From Bradyrhizobium_A sp052115025 (GTDB taxonomy: Bacteria; Pseudomonadota; Alphaproteobacteria; Rhizobiales; Xanthobacteraceae), in the NCBI RefSeq assembly GCF_052115025.1, contig NZ_JBFRFW010000008.1, positions 124,001 through 188,000 on the forward strand: a stretch of 64,000 nucleotides of DNA, in the 5' to 3' direction. Position 1 is the stretch's first letter. Every line of letters starts with the position of its first letter. Of the stretch, positions 26,544-35,493 are shown in pieces. The notes under the pieces were generated by a model, which saw only the letters and a program-made list of their open reading frames with translations, made no database searches and was not told where the DNA came from. A program made the translations under genes and the position numbers.

Positions 26544-28193
26544 ATGTCATCGATAACGACTTCGGTCATTGAGTCGTCGCAGCGGCGCTCAATGGAACAG
26601 ATTTGCGATGATCTGGCGTGGATCGCGCTCGGCATCGTCGCCATCATCGCCGGCCTGACCTTTCAGGACTACGGCCTGGGCTGGGACGACTATACCCACG
26701 CCGAGTATGCCGACCTGTTGCTGAGGATGTACGGCACCGGCTTCAAGGACACTGGCGCGCTGTCCTTCGCCAATCTCTACATGTATGGCGGCGGCTTTGA
26801 CATGGCCGCGGCGCTCCTCAACAAGCTTGTTCCATTCGAGCTGTTCGAAACCCGACGCCTGCTCGGTGCCATCGTCGGCATCGTCGGTCTCGCAGTGACT
26901 TGGCGCGTCGGCCGGCGCGTCGGCGGCCCGATCGCCGGCCTCGCCACGCTGCTGCTGCTAGCGCTGTGTCCGACCTTCTACGGTCACATGTTCATGAACC
27001 CGAAGGATGCGCCGTTCGCCGTGGCGATGATCATCCTCGTGCTCGGGCTGGTGCGCCTCGCGCAGGAATATCCCAAGCCCTCGACGCACACGGTTCTGAT
27101 CATCGGCCTCGGCGCAGGCCTTTCGATCGGCTCGCGCATTCTCGGCGGCCTCGCCCTGATCTACGCGCTGGTCGGCTTTCTGCCGCTGTGGATCGCCGAT
27201 GTCCGCACCCAGGGCCTGCGCGAAGCGGCGCATCGCTTCGCCCATGTCTGTTATGTGCTTCTGCCAGGCCTCGTGCTCGGCTACCTGGTGATGGGCCTGA
27301 TCTGGCCCTGGTCGATCATCGAAATCGGCAATCCGTTCCATGCGGTGACCTACTTCTCGCATTTCTTCGAGAAGCCCTGGAAGGAGATGTTCGACGGCGC
27401 GCTGGTGTCGGTGCCGGACATGCCGTGGTCCTACCTGCCGACCCTGTTCGCGCTGCAGCTGCCGGAGATTCTGATCGGGCTCGCAGCGGCCGGTGTCGCC
27501 GGAACCATGCTGGCACTGCTGCGCCCGGGCACCGCGCCGAAACGGCGAACGGTGCTGCTGGTGCTGACGCTGGCCGCGACGCTGCCTCTGGTCATCGCCA
27601 TGGTGAAGCGTCCCGCGCTCTACAACGGCATCCGGCATTTCATCTTCGTCATCCCGCCGCTGACGGTGCTGGGCGGCGTGGCGTTCGGCTGGCTGATCGA
27701 GCGGCTGAAGACGCATGGCCGTGGCGCGCAGAGCGTCGCCGCCGCGGTGTTCGTGTTCGGCCTCACCCTGCCGCTGACCGAGATGGTCCGCCTCCACCCC
27801 TATCAGTACACCCACTTCAACCACATCGCCGGCACCGTGCGCGCGGCGGACGCCCGCTACATGCTCGATTACTGGGGCCTTGCCTTCAAGCAGGCCTCCG
27901 ACGAGTTGCAGGAGCTGCTCGACGAGCGTGACGAGGAAGCGCCGAAGGGGCGCAAGTGGAAGGTCGCGGTGTGCGGACCGCAGCGCCCGGCACAGGTCGC
28001 GCTCGGCCAGGACTTCACCATCGGCTGGGACAGCAAGGGCGCCGACTTCGCGATGACCCTCGGCGAGTTCTACTGCAAGGGCCTCACCGCCCCGGTGCTG
28101 GTGGAGATCAAGCGCGACGACGTGGTGTTCGCCCGTGTCTACGACATCCGCGGCCGCAACATTTCCGACCTGCTGGCGATTCCCGCGCCCTGA
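26544..28193 (+). CDS. GT39-like multi-TM glycosyltransferase
   Basis: The 549-residue inner-membrane protein has about ten to twelve TM helices. DDYTHAEYADLLLRMY in the first loop supplies an Asp pair like the catalytic DD/DE of lipid-phosphate-sugar-dependent (ArnT/PMT, GT39) transferases. KRPALYNGIRHFIFVIPP and a long soluble C-terminal domain (about 440-549) follow. The start is uncertain: ATG at 26544 has a weak ribosome site and ATG at 26592 is an alternative just before the first TM. The acceptor is unknown; a lipid or envelope glycan is likely. Confidence 0.78.
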   Translation: MSSITTSVIESSQRRSMEQICDDLAWIALGIVAIIAGLTFQDYGLGWDDYTHAEYADLLLRMYGTGFKDTGALSFANLYMYGGGFDMAAALLNKLVPFELFETRRLLGAIVGIVGLAVTWRVGRRVGGPIAGLATLLLLALCPTFYGHMFMNPKDAPFAVAMIILVLGLVRLAQEYPKPSTHTVLIIGLGAGLSIGSRILGGLALIYALVGFLPLWIADVRTQGLREAAHRFAHVCYVLLPGLVLGYLVMGLIWPWSIIEIGNPFHAVTYFSHFFEKPWKEMFDGALVSVPDMPWSYLPTLFALQLPEILIGLAAAGVAGTMLALLRPGTAPKRRTVLLVLTLAATLPLVIAMVKRPALYNGIRHFIFVIPPLTVLGGVAFGWLIERLKTHGRGAQSVAAAVFVFGLTLPLTEMVRLHPYQYTHFNHIAGTVRAADARYMLDYWGLAFKQASDELQELLDERDEEAPKGRKWKVAVCGPQRPAQVALGQDFTIGWDSKGADFAMTLGEFYCKGLTAPVLVEIKRDDVVFARVYDIRGRNISDLLAIPAP

Positions 28194-28256
28194 AATAATC
28201 GGCGCTCCCACGCCCACGGCGCGCGTCAGGCATGACATTCTGCGCGCGCCGGCGAC

Positions 28257-28277
28257 GCTGGCGGTGTTGCCGCCAGC
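28257..28277. other. Small GC hairpin
   Basis: GCTGGCGG, loop TGTTG, CCGCCAGC: an 8-bp perfect stem in the 132-bp space between the glycosyltransferase and aldolase-family genes. There is no U-tract. It may attenuate or end the upstream transcript. Confidence 0.3.
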
Positions 28278-28325
28278 CATCCGCGGCACTACGCTTCTGC
28301 CCTGACAACGCAAGGGAGAAACGCC

Positions 28326-29105
28326 ATGTCGCCCGCCGAAGCGCGCCTGAGGGACATCCCATCCGACATGACCGAGGCGGAATGGACGCAACGCGTCAAT
28401 CTCGCCGCCGCCTATCGCCTGGTCGCCCTGTACGGCTGGGACGACCTCGTCGACACCCACATCTCCGCCCGTGTGCCGGGACCGGAGCATCACTTCCTGA
28501 TCAATCCCTACGGCCTGATGTTCGACGAGATCACCGCGTCGAGCCTCGTCAAGGTCGACCTCGACGGCAACCTGCTCACCAAGAGCGAATACAACATCAA
28601 CCCGGCCGGGTTCACAATTCACTCGGCAATCCACGAGGTGCGCGAGGACGCCGGCTGCGTGCTGCACCTTCACACCCCTGATGGCACGGCGGTCGCCAGT
28701 TGCATGGAGGGGCTGCTGCCGCTCAACCAGACCGCCCAGCTCGTGACCGGGGATCTCGCCTATCACGACTATGAAGGCATCGCGCTCGACCACGACGAGC
28801 GGCCGCGCATCCAGAAGGATCTCGGCAGCAAGAACCACCTGCTGCTGCGCAACCACGGCACGCTGACGGTGGGTCGCTCGGTCGCCTCCGCGTTCGAGCG
28901 CATGTATCACCTGGAGCGAGCCTGCACCATGCAGGTGCGCACCCGCATGCTCGGGCCGACCGCCTATCCGGTCGAGAAGCTGGTTATCGAGAAGAACGAG
29001 CAGCTGGTATCGGACCTCGACCGCGCTGAGCGCCGCGCGACACGGCTGGTGTGGCCGCCGCTGCTGCGCAAGCTCGACCGCCTCGATCCCAGCTACAAGA
29101 CCTGA
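28326..29105 (+). CDS. Class II aldolase/adducin family protein
   Basis: This 259-residue cytosolic protein starts at an ATG with AGGGAGA upstream. It has the zinc-binding motif HLHTPDG (the two His in VLHLHTPDGTAV) and a third His in RNHGTLTVG, matching the metal site of fuculose- and ribulose-phosphate aldolase-fold enzymes. Members of this clade without clear pathway neighbours, as here, have mostly unassigned substrates. A strong terminator follows about 120 bp downstream. Confidence 0.88.
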   Translation: MSPAEARLRDIPSDMTEAEWTQRVNLAAAYRLVALYGWDDLVDTHISARVPGPEHHFLINPYGLMFDEITASSLVKVDLDGNLLTKSEYNINPAGFTIHSAIHEVREDAGCVLHLHTPDGTAVASCMEGLLPLNQTAQLVTGDLAYHDYEGIALDHDERPRIQKDLGSKNHLLLRNHGTLTVGRSVASAFERMYHLERACTMQVRTRMLGPTAYPVEKLVIEKNEQLVSDLDRAERRATRLVWPPLLRKLDRLDPSYKT

Positions 29106-29226
29106 GAGCGCGAGGGGCATCGGCATGGAAAAGCGCCGGCGCCGCCAAACGGCGGATGCGCCGGCCGGTCGAACGTGCTAAGGTTCGCCTACAAACCTCT
29201 ACACCTTCTCGGGGTCCCGAGACACA

Positions 29227-29257
29227 AAACGCCGCCCAATCCCGGGCGGCGTTTTTC
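29227..29257. terminator. Bidirectional intrinsic terminator
   Basis: CGCCGCCC, loop AATCCC, GGGCGGCG, flanked by AAAA on the left and TTTTT on the right. It is a canonical rho-independent terminator on both strands, between the convergent aldolase-family and M20 peptidase genes. Confidence 0.9.
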
Positions 29258-29284
29258 ACATTCAGGGGTGTGCTCCCGCGCGCC

Positions 29285-30697
29285 TCAGGCGCGCGGCGCG
29301 TCCGCGAAGGCGGCCAGGATCCGCGCCCACGAGCGAATGCCCTTGTGGAAGCTCTGCAGGTCGTACTTCTCGTTCGGCGAGTGGATGTTGTCGTCGTCGA
29401 GCCCGAAGCCGATCAGCACCGTGTCGAGACCCAACGTGCGCTTGAAGTCCGCCACGATCGGGATCGAGGCGCCGGAGCCGATCAGCAGCGCCTCCTTGCC
29501 CCATTCATCGGTCAGCGCGCGCTTGGCCGCCGCCAGCGGCTTCATGGTCCAGTCGAGTGCAATCGCCGGCGCGCCGGCGTGGTCGATGAACTCGGCCCTG
29601 CAGTCGGCCGGCAGCCGCTCGGTGACGAAGGCGCGGAAGGCAGCGCGGATCTTTTCCGGATCCTGTCCCTCGACCAGGCGGAACGACACCTTCGCCGACG
29701 CATCCGCCGGGATCACCGTCTTGGAGCCTTCGCCGGTGTAGCCGCCGACAATGCCGTTGATGTCGCAGGTCGGCCGCGAGATCGCCTGCTCGATCATCAG
29801 CCGGTCGCTCTCGCCCGCCGGCACCGACAGCCCGATCGGCTTGAGGAAGGTCTCCGGCGTGAAGTCGAGTGCGGCCCACTGCGCGCGGATGTCGGCCGGC
29901 AGGTCCTTCACGCCGTCATAGAAGCCGGGAATGGTGATGTGGCCGTTGTCGTCATGTAGGCTGCCGAGGATGCGCGTCAGCACCCGGATCGGGTTGCGCG
30001 CGGTGCCGCCATAGACACCCGAGTGCAGGTCGCGGTTCGCGGCCTTGATGCGCACCTCGTCATAGACGAGGCCGCGCAGCGCGGTGGTGATCGCCGGCGT
30101 GTTGCGATCCCACATGCCGGTGTCGCACACGAGCGCGAAGTCCGCGGAAAGGTCGGCCTTGTTGCTGGCGAGGAACGGCCCGAAGTTCTTCGAGCCGATC
30201 TCCTCCTCGCCCTCGATCAGGAAGGTAACGTTGAGCGGCAGCTTGCCGGTCTCCGCCTTCCAGGCGCGGCAGGCCTCGACGAAGGTCATGAGCTGGCCTT
30301 TGTCGTCCTCGGCGCCGCGAGCGACGATGATCTTGCGGCCGTCGGCGTGATCGGTGACCACCGGCTCGAATGGCGGGCGGTGCCACAGCTCCAGCGGATC
30401 GACGGGCTGCACGTCATAGTGGCCGTAGAACAGAACGTGCGGCGTTCCCGGCGCATGCGCCTCCCTGCTCTTCGCCACGATCGCCGGATGGCCCGCGGTC
30501 GGACGAACCTCCGCGGCAAAGCCGAGCGACGCGAGATCCTGCGCAAGGTGGGCCGCCGTCGTCCTGCAATCCTCGGCGAATGCCGGGTCGGCGGAAATCG
30601 ACTTGATCCGCAGCAGCGCGAACAGCCGTTCCAGGCTGTTGTCGAAGTCGGCATCGATGCGGTCGAGAACCGCGGGCAGTCGGGCGGTGTCGGACAT
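29285..30697 (-). CDS. M20-family metallopeptidase (dipeptidase-like)
   Basis: The 470-residue cytosolic enzyme has the metal ligands and catalytic residues of the M20 family: GHYDVQPVD (His and catalytic Asp), RGAEDDKGQ (bridging Asp), EGEEEIGS (catalytic and metal Glu), CDTGMWD and a C-terminal His in DDNIHSPNEKYDL. The lid/dimerisation domain lies at about 200-370 (DLHSGVYGGTARNP). This subgroup cleaves dipeptides such as Cys-Gly or beta-Ala-type substrates; the exact substrate is unknown. The stop follows the shared bidirectional terminator. Confidence 0.9.
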   Translation of the reverse strand: MSDTARLPAVLDRIDADFDNSLERLFALLRIKSISADPAFAEDCRTTAAHLAQDLASLGFAAEVRPTAGHPAIVAKSREAHAPGTPHVLFYGHYDVQPVDPLELWHRPPFEPVVTDHADGRKIIVARGAEDDKGQLMTFVEACRAWKAETGKLPLNVTFLIEGEEEIGSKNFGPFLASNKADLSADFALVCDTGMWDRNTPAITTALRGLVYDEVRIKAANRDLHSGVYGGTARNPIRVLTRILGSLHDDNGHITIPGFYDGVKDLPADIRAQWAALDFTPETFLKPIGLSVPAGESDRLMIEQAISRPTCDINGIVGGYTGEGSKTVIPADASAKVSFRLVEGQDPEKIRAAFRAFVTERLPADCRAEFIDHAGAPAIALDWTMKPLAAAKRALTDEWGKEALLIGSGASIPIVADFKRTLGLDTVLIGFGLDDDNIHSPNEKYDLQSFHKGIRSWARILAAFADAPRA

Positions 30698-30748
30698 TCA
30701 GGCTTTTCCTTGCGAACGGTTCCGGAAGCGGACGAAGGGGGGCGACGG

Positions 30749-32302
30749 TTATCTTTTCAACAGGCTGCCCAGCGCGCCACGCACAATCGCGCGACCGATC
30801 GACCCGCCCATCGATCCGCCGACCGACTTGCCGAGATCGGCCACCACCCCGCCGACCACCTTGTCGGTCACCGTGCGGGTGACGTCGCGCGCGATCTTCT
30901 GCCCGGCGGACAGCTTGCCGCGCGGCGTGTTGGTGCCGAAGATGGTTCCGACGATGGAGCCGATCTGGCCGAGCACGCCGCCCTCGCCCTCACCGCCCGC
31001 CGCACCACCGACGCGCTTCTGCAGCACCTCGTAGGCCGACTCGCGGTCGATCGCAGTATCATATTTCCCCTTCACGGGGCTCGCGGCGATGATCGCCTTG
31101 CGCTCCTCCGGCGTCACCGGCCCGATCCGTGCCGACGGCGGCCGCACCATGATACGCTCGACCATTGCCGGCGTGCCGTTGCCTTCCAGGAACGAAACCA
31201 GCGCCTCGCCCTTGCCGAGCTCGGTGATCACCTTGGTGGTGTTGAGCTTGGGATTCGGGCGGAACGTCTCCGCCGCCGCCGCCACCGCCTTCTGGTCGCG
31301 CGGGGTGAAGGCGCGCAGCGCGTGCTGCACGCGGTTGCCGAGCTGCGCCAGCACCTTGTCCGGCACGTCGATCGGGTTCTGGGTAACGAAGTAGACGCCG
31401 ACGCCCTTGGAGCGGATCAGGCGCACCACCTGCTCGATCTTCTCCATCAGCGCCTTGGGCGGATCGCTGAACAACAGATGTGCCTCGTCGAAGAAGAACA
31501 CCAGCTTCGGCTTCGGCGGATCGCCGACCTCTGGCAGGTGTTCGAACAGCTCCGACAGCATCCAGAGCAGGAAGGTGGCATAGAGCCTGGGGCTCTGCAT
31601 CAGCTTGTCCGCCACCAGGATGTTGACCATGCCGCGGCCATCACGGTCGGTGCGCATCAGGTCCGACAGGTCGAGGGCCGGCTCGCCGAAGAATTTGTCG
31701 CCGCCCTGGTTCTCCAGCACCAGGAGCTGGCGCTGGATCGTGCCGACGGTCTGTTTTGAAACGTTGCCGAACTGGGTGGTCAGTTCGTCGGCGTGCTCGG
31801 CGACGAAGGTCAGGATGGCGCGCAGGTCCTTCATGTCGAGCAGCAGCAATCCCTGCTCGTCCGCGACGCGGAAAGCGATATTGAGCACCCCTTCCTGGAC
31901 GTCGTTGAGATCCATCATCCGCGCCAGCAGCAGCGGCCCCATCTCCGACACCGTGGCCCGGACCGGATGGCCCTGCTCGCCGAACACATCCCAGAAGATG
32001 GTCGAGAACTGGTCCGGCTGGAACTTGAGGCCCATTTCCTGGGCACGCTTGAGGATGAAGTCCTTGGCCTCACCGACCTCGGCAATGCCCGACAAGTCGC
32101 CCTTGATGTCTGCGGCAAACACCGGCACGCCGGCCCGGGCAAAGCCCTCCGCCATGACCTGCAACGAAACTGTCTTGCCGGTGCCGGTCGCGCCGGTCAC
32201 GAGCCCGTGACGGTTCGCCAGCGGCAAGGTCAGGTAGGCGGGCTGCTCCCCCTTGCCGATAAAGATGGAGTCGCTGCCGTCCGCTGCCGTCGCTGTGGCC
32301 AT
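30749..32302 (-). CDS. HerA-like ATPase (DUF853)
   Basis: This 517-residue P-loop ATPase has Walker A GATGTGKT at 37-44, Walker B LVFFFDEAHLLF and VTQNPIDVPDKVLAQLGNRVQHALRAF (sensor region). This is the bacterial DUF853 branch of the HerA/FtsK superfamily. The C-terminus (about 440-517) is Gly-rich and amphipathic. Archaeal HerA works with NurA in DNA end resection, but no NurA-like gene is adjacent, and the function of DUF853 proteins remains uncertain. It lies 51 bp upstream of the peptidase gene on the same strand. Confidence 0.9.
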   Translation of the reverse strand: MATATAADGSDSIFIGKGEQPAYLTLPLANRHGLVTGATGTGKTVSLQVMAEGFARAGVPVFAADIKGDLSGIAEVGEAKDFILKRAQEMGLKFQPDQFSTIFWDVFGEQGHPVRATVSEMGPLLLARMMDLNDVQEGVLNIAFRVADEQGLLLLDMKDLRAILTFVAEHADELTTQFGNVSKQTVGTIQRQLLVLENQGGDKFFGEPALDLSDLMRTDRDGRGMVNILVADKLMQSPRLYATFLLWMLSELFEHLPEVGDPPKPKLVFFFDEAHLLFSDPPKALMEKIEQVVRLIRSKGVGVYFVTQNPIDVPDKVLAQLGNRVQHALRAFTPRDQKAVAAAAETFRPNPKLNTTKVITELGKGEALVSFLEGNGTPAMVERIMVRPPSARIGPVTPEERKAIIAASPVKGKYDTAIDRESAYEVLQKRVGGAAGGEGEGGVLGQIGSIVGTIFGTNTPRGKLSAGQKIARDVTRTVTDKVVGGVVADLGKSVGGSMGGSIGRAIVRGALGSLLKR

Positions 32303-32654
32303 TGCCTTGCCTCGTCACATGCCGGCGCGACGACGCTGTCGTTCCGGCGGAAATCACTTGCGCGATCCTACTTCATTCCACACCGGCAATGAAACTCTCA
32401 AACAGGAACCGGAGTGAGGAATTCCTTACCGACAAAACCCGGAGTTGAGGACCACTGTTGCTCTGTCGTTCGCGCACACGCCAACCCGCATGCGACATAA
32501 AGCGTCAATCACCTTGCATCGCGGCAACAATTCGATCGGCCTCGCCTTGAATCGATCTTTCTCGCGTGCGCTTCGCTTGAATTTTTTCACTCGCAAGCTC
32601 AAGATGAATTTCATAATGAAGGGGCCGGCAAGCAACCGGTTGAGGCGGGGTGTT
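32303..32654. other. 352-bp divergent intergenic region
   Basis: This region lies between the HerA-like gene and the 32655 gene. It holds a near-perfect 16-bp dyad centred on AGGAATTCCT (32417-32426, flanked by GTG and TAC) and a low-GC stretch at about 32500-32640. The 32655 frame is open upstream to 32445, but that part has non-coding composition. No RNA gene is recognised. Confidence 0.5.
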
Positions 32655-33020
32655 ATGGACGAGTTGATCGAGCAGTTGTCTGCGAAAGTCGGTATTGATA
32701 AGACGATTGCGGAAAAGACGGTCGGTATCATTCTGGGCTTCCTTCGCACCGAAGGCCCCACCGACAAGGTCCAGGCTCTCATCGATCAGATTCCGGGTGC
32801 GGATGCGATCATCGCCGCCAATAGCGGATCCAGCCTGCTCGGTGGTCTGCTTGGCGGTGGCCTCATGGCACTCGGCGGCAAGCTGATGAGCCTTGGATTG
32901 GGGATGGGTGAAATTCAGGGCGTGGCGCGTGAACTTTTCAAATTCGGCCGCGACAGACTTGGAACGGACGCGATCGACGACATCATTGCCGGCACGCCGG
33001 GTCTGAGTCAGTTCGCTTGA
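32655..33020 (+). CDS. Uncharacterised small protein with Gly/Leu-rich core
   Basis: The 121-residue product starts at the ATG at 32655 (MDELIEQLSAKVGIDKTIAEKTVGIILGFLR), preceded by GGCGGGG. The helical N-terminal half resembles small DUF2267/DUF2780-type helical proteins, but I cannot place it firmly. The middle is Gly/Leu-rich (SSLLGGLLGGGLMALGGKLMSLGLGMG) and might contact membranes. It lies 28 bp upstream of the DUF4332 gene, so the two are probably co-transcribed. Confidence 0.72.
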   Translation: MDELIEQLSAKVGIDKTIAEKTVGIILGFLRTEGPTDKVQALIDQIPGADAIIAANSGSSLLGGLLGGGLMALGGKLMSLGLGMGEIQGVARELFKFGRDRLGTDAIDDIIAGTPGLSQFA

Positions 33021-33048
33021 TACATTTAGTCCTGTTAGTCCCTGAGTC

Positions 33049-33456
33049 ATGACATACCCCATCAGCAAGATCGATGGCCTGAACGTTCAGGCCGCTGCAA
33101 AGCTGAAGACCATCGGAATCCGCACCACCGAAGCGCTCCTGGAGGCGGCCAGGACGGTGAGAGGCCGCAAGACTCTCGCCGTCCAGACCGGTTTCACCGA
33201 ACAGCAGCTGCTCGAGTGGGCGAATATCGCTGACTGCATGCGCATCAAGGGCATGGGCAAGGCGAAGGCCGAACTGCTCCGCGCGGCCGGCGTCACCACG
33301 GTGCGGGAGTTCGTCCACCGCAATCCGGAACGGCTGGCCCAGGCCATGAAGGAAGCCAACGCCAAGCGCAAGCTTGTCAACGTCCTGCCTTCGGAAGCGT
33401 CGGTCAAACGCCTGATCGAGCATGCCCGCAAGCTGCCCTTGAAAATTTCCTACTAG
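33049..33456 (+). CDS. DUF4332 helix-hairpin-helix protein
   Basis: The 135-residue protein is made of tandem helix-hairpin-helix-like repeats: ISKIDGLNVQAAAKLKTIGIRTTEALLEAA and MRIKGMGKAKAELLRAAGVTTVREFVHRNPE, as in DUF4332. HhH repeats usually bind DNA or RNA non-specifically, so a nucleic-acid role is plausible. Its TAG stop at 33454-33456 lies inside the first bases of the palindromic repeat that follows, so the repeat supplies the end of the gene. Confidence 0.85.
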   Translation: MTYPISKIDGLNVQAAAKLKTIGIRTTEALLEAARTVRGRKTLAVQTGFTEQQLLEWANIADCMRIKGMGKAKAELLRAAGVTTVREFVHRNPERLAQAMKEANAKRKLVNVLPSEASVKRLIEHARKLPLKISY

Positions 33457-33530
33457 TGGAGCGGATTTGGCATTCGCTACCCACCTGGCCGCGCGTCCTG
33501 AAGCGAATGTCAAATCCAAAGCTCCACTAG
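33453..33530. repeat. Interspersed palindromic repeat, element 1
   Basis: The left arm begins CTAGTGGAGCGGATTTGG and ends CATTCGCT at 33478. The right arm runs AGCGAATGTCAAATCC from 33502 and closes CTCCACTAG at 33530. The arms pair imperfectly around a loop of about 23 nt. A related arm occurs again at 61036. This is typical of dispersed intergenic palindromes in this bacterial group; it would form a strong hairpin in RNA. Confidence 0.82.
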
Positions 33531-33543
33531 AATCTTGGTATTT

Positions 33544-33620
33544 GCTAGTGGTCCTTTAATTCTAACATTCGCAAAGCGCCGTCTGAAACGGGATGCGAAT
33601 GTTAGAATTGGACCACTAGC
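33544..33620. repeat. Interspersed palindromic repeat, element 2
   Basis: The left arm is GCTAGTGGTCC, then AATTCTAACATTCGC ending at 33572. The right arm is GCGAATGTTAGAATTGGACC from 33595, closing ACTAGC at 33620. The ends (CTAGTGG) and loop-proximal CATTCGC match element 1, while the middle of the arms differs yet stays complementary. Together the pair fills most of the 235 bp before folP. Confidence 0.85.
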
Positions 33621-33691
33621 GACATCCCCTGCATCAGAACATTGTCGTTTCGCGCCTTGACTCCGCCCCGCGGACCGCGCAAAGCGACCGC

Positions 33692-34543
33692 ATGACGCCT
33701 GCCCAGCGACCATCGCCTCCACCCCCTCCGGGGTTCGACCTGAGGTCCCTGCGGCATCGCCACGCCCCGGCGGTGATGGGCATCCTCAATGTGACGCCGG
33801 ACTCGTTTTCGGACGGCGGGCAGTTCGAGACGCCCGAGCGGGCGCTCGTCCAGGCCCGGCGCATGGTGGCTGACGGCGCCGAAATCATCGACATCGGGGC
33901 GGAATCCACCCGTCCCTATGGCGGCATGCAGGCCGTATCCGCTGACGACGAGGTCGCCCGCCTGCGGCCGGTGCTGGCCGATGTGGTCGCACTGGGCACG
34001 CCGGTGTCGATCGACACCATGAAGGCGCGTGTCGCCGACTGGGCGCTCGGGCAAGGCGCCGCCATCGCCAATGACGTCTGGGGCCTGCAGCGCGATCCGG
34101 ACATGGCGGCGGTGGTCGCCGCTCACGGCGTTCCGGTGATTGTCATGCACAACCGCGCCGACGTCGATCCCGTGCTCGACATCGTCGCCGACATGAAAGC
34201 GTTCTTCGCACGCACGCTCGACATCGCGGCAAAAGCCGGGATCGTCGCCGACAGGGTCGTGCTAGATCCCGGCATCGGCTTCGGCAAGACCCCGGAGCAG
34301 AGCATGACGGCGCTGGCGCGCCTCGCGGAGCTGCAGACGTTCGGCTGCCCGCTGCTGGTCGGCGCGTCGCGCAAGCGCTTCATCGCCACAGTGGTCCCCT
34401 CCGAGCCGCAGCAGCGGCTGGGCGGCTCCATCGCCGCGCACCTGATCGCAGCACGAAACGGCGCCCACATCATTCGCGCCCATGACGTGGCGGAGACTGT
34501 TCAGGCGCTGCGCGTCGCAGCCCGGATCGAGGAGCAACGATGA
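33692..34543 (+). CDS. folP: Dihydropteroate synthase
   Basis: The 283-residue cytosolic TIM-barrel enzyme condenses dihydropterin pyrophosphate with p-aminobenzoate in folate synthesis and is the sulfonamide target. Signatures: MGILNVTPDSFSDGG, AEIIDIGAESTRPYGG, IANDVWGLQRD, VLDPGIGFGKTPEQS, GASRKRFI. A Pro-rich N-terminal extension precedes the barrel. Its stop overlaps folB (ATGA), so folP-folB-folK form an operon. Confidence 0.96.
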   Translation: MTPAQRPSPPPPPGFDLRSLRHRHAPAVMGILNVTPDSFSDGGQFETPERALVQARRMVADGAEIIDIGAESTRPYGGMQAVSADDEVARLRPVLADVVALGTPVSIDTMKARVADWALGQGAAIANDVWGLQRDPDMAAVVAAHGVPVIVMHNRADVDPVLDIVADMKAFFARTLDIAAKAGIVADRVVLDPGIGFGKTPEQSMTALARLAELQTFGCPLLVGASRKRFIATVVPSEPQQRLGGSIAAHLIAARNGAHIIRAHDVAETVQALRVAARIEEQR

Positions 34544-34920
34544 CCGACACGATATTCATCCAGGGTCTCCTGATCCACGCCCGTCATGGCGTGATGGAGC
34601 ACGAAGCCGAGGTCGGGCAGCGCTTCGTGATCGACCTCGAACTCTCGACCGACCTGTCGGAGTCGTCCCGCACCGACAAGCTCGCCGACACGGTGTCCTA
34701 TGCGGACGTGGTGCAGGCCGCGACCGCCGCGTTCGCGGACAAGAACTATCGCCTGCTGGAGCGCGCTGCCGGCGCGGTCGCGGAAGCGATCCTCGACACC
34801 TTCCCGCGCATCCGTGCGGTGAAGGTCACGGTGCACAAGCCGCATGCGCCGATCGCCGCCATTTTCCACGACGTCGGCGTCACCATCACGCGCAGCCGTT
34901 CGTCCACCGGCCAGGACTGA
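34540..34920 (+). CDS. folB: Dihydroneopterin aldolase
   Basis: The 126-residue enzyme converts 7,8-dihydroneopterin to 6-hydroxymethyl-dihydropterin and glycolaldehyde. It shows FIQGLLIHARHGVMEHEAEVGQRFVIDLEL, then SYADVVQAA and the catalytic-region KVTVHKPHAPI. The four-base overlap with folP and the 4-bp gap to folK indicate translational coupling. It is the middle step of the pathway encoded by this operon. Confidence 0.94.
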   Translation: MTDTIFIQGLLIHARHGVMEHEAEVGQRFVIDLELSTDLSESSRTDKLADTVSYADVVQAATAAFADKNYRLLERAAGAVAEAILDTFPRIRAVKVTVHKPHAPIAAIFHDVGVTITRSRSSTGQD

Positions 34921-34924
34921 CACC

Positions 34925-35422
34925 ATGGCCGACGCGCTGATCGCCCTGGGCGGCAATGTCGGCGACGTCCGTGACACTTTCGCCCGCGCGATCCCGGCGA
35001 TTTGCAGCCGCGCGGGGGCGACCTTGCTGGCACGCTCCTCCGACTATTGGACCCCGCCCTGGGGCAAGGACGACCAGCCGCCCTTCATCAATGCCTGCAT
35101 CCGCATCGAAACGCCGCTCCCGCCGCATGCATTGCTGCAGGTGCTGCAGGCGGTCGAAGCCGAGCATGGCCGCGATCGCCGCCGCGAGACCCGCTGGGGG
35201 CCGCGGACGCTCGATCTCGACCTGCTGGCCTATGACGACCTCACGCTCGCGGACGCGGATCTGAGCCTGCCGCACCCGCGGCTGCATGAACGGGCCTTCG
35301 TGCTCGTTCCGCTGGTTGAAATTGTTCCCGACCGTTCGATCGGTGGCCTGACGCCGCGGCAGTCCCTGGCCGAGCTGTCGACAGACGGCATTCGAGCCCT
35401 GCCGGATACGCCGAACCGGTGA
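34925..35422 (+). CDS. folK: HPPK, 6-hydroxymethyl-dihydropterin pyrophosphokinase
   Basis: The 165-residue enzyme transfers pyrophosphate from ATP to 6-hydroxymethyl-dihydropterin, making the FolP substrate. Signatures are ALIALGGNVGD, PPFINACIRIET, RDRRRETRWGPRTLDLDLL (the HPPK signature with the metal-binding DLDLL) and LPHPRLHERAFVLVPL. The ATG at 34925 lies 4 bp after the folB stop. This is the last gene of the folate operon; a 71-bp gap separates it from the mutase genes. Confidence 0.95.
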   Translation: MADALIALGGNVGDVRDTFARAIPAICSRAGATLLARSSDYWTPPWGKDDQPPFINACIRIETPLPPHALLQVLQAVEAEHGRDRRRETRWGPRTLDLDLLAYDDLTLADADLSLPHPRLHERAFVLVPLVEIVPDRSIGGLTPRQSLAELSTDGIRALPDTPNR

Positions 35423-35493
35423 TTGGCAGGGCCGGCCCGCCGTGGCATTTTGCGCGGCAACGATAAGGCCTTTGCGGGAGACGACCCCCTTCC

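Noticed and set aside
26958..29126. 722-codon minus-strand frame
   Set aside because: It is antisense to two real genes, spans their intergenic hairpin and has no motif.
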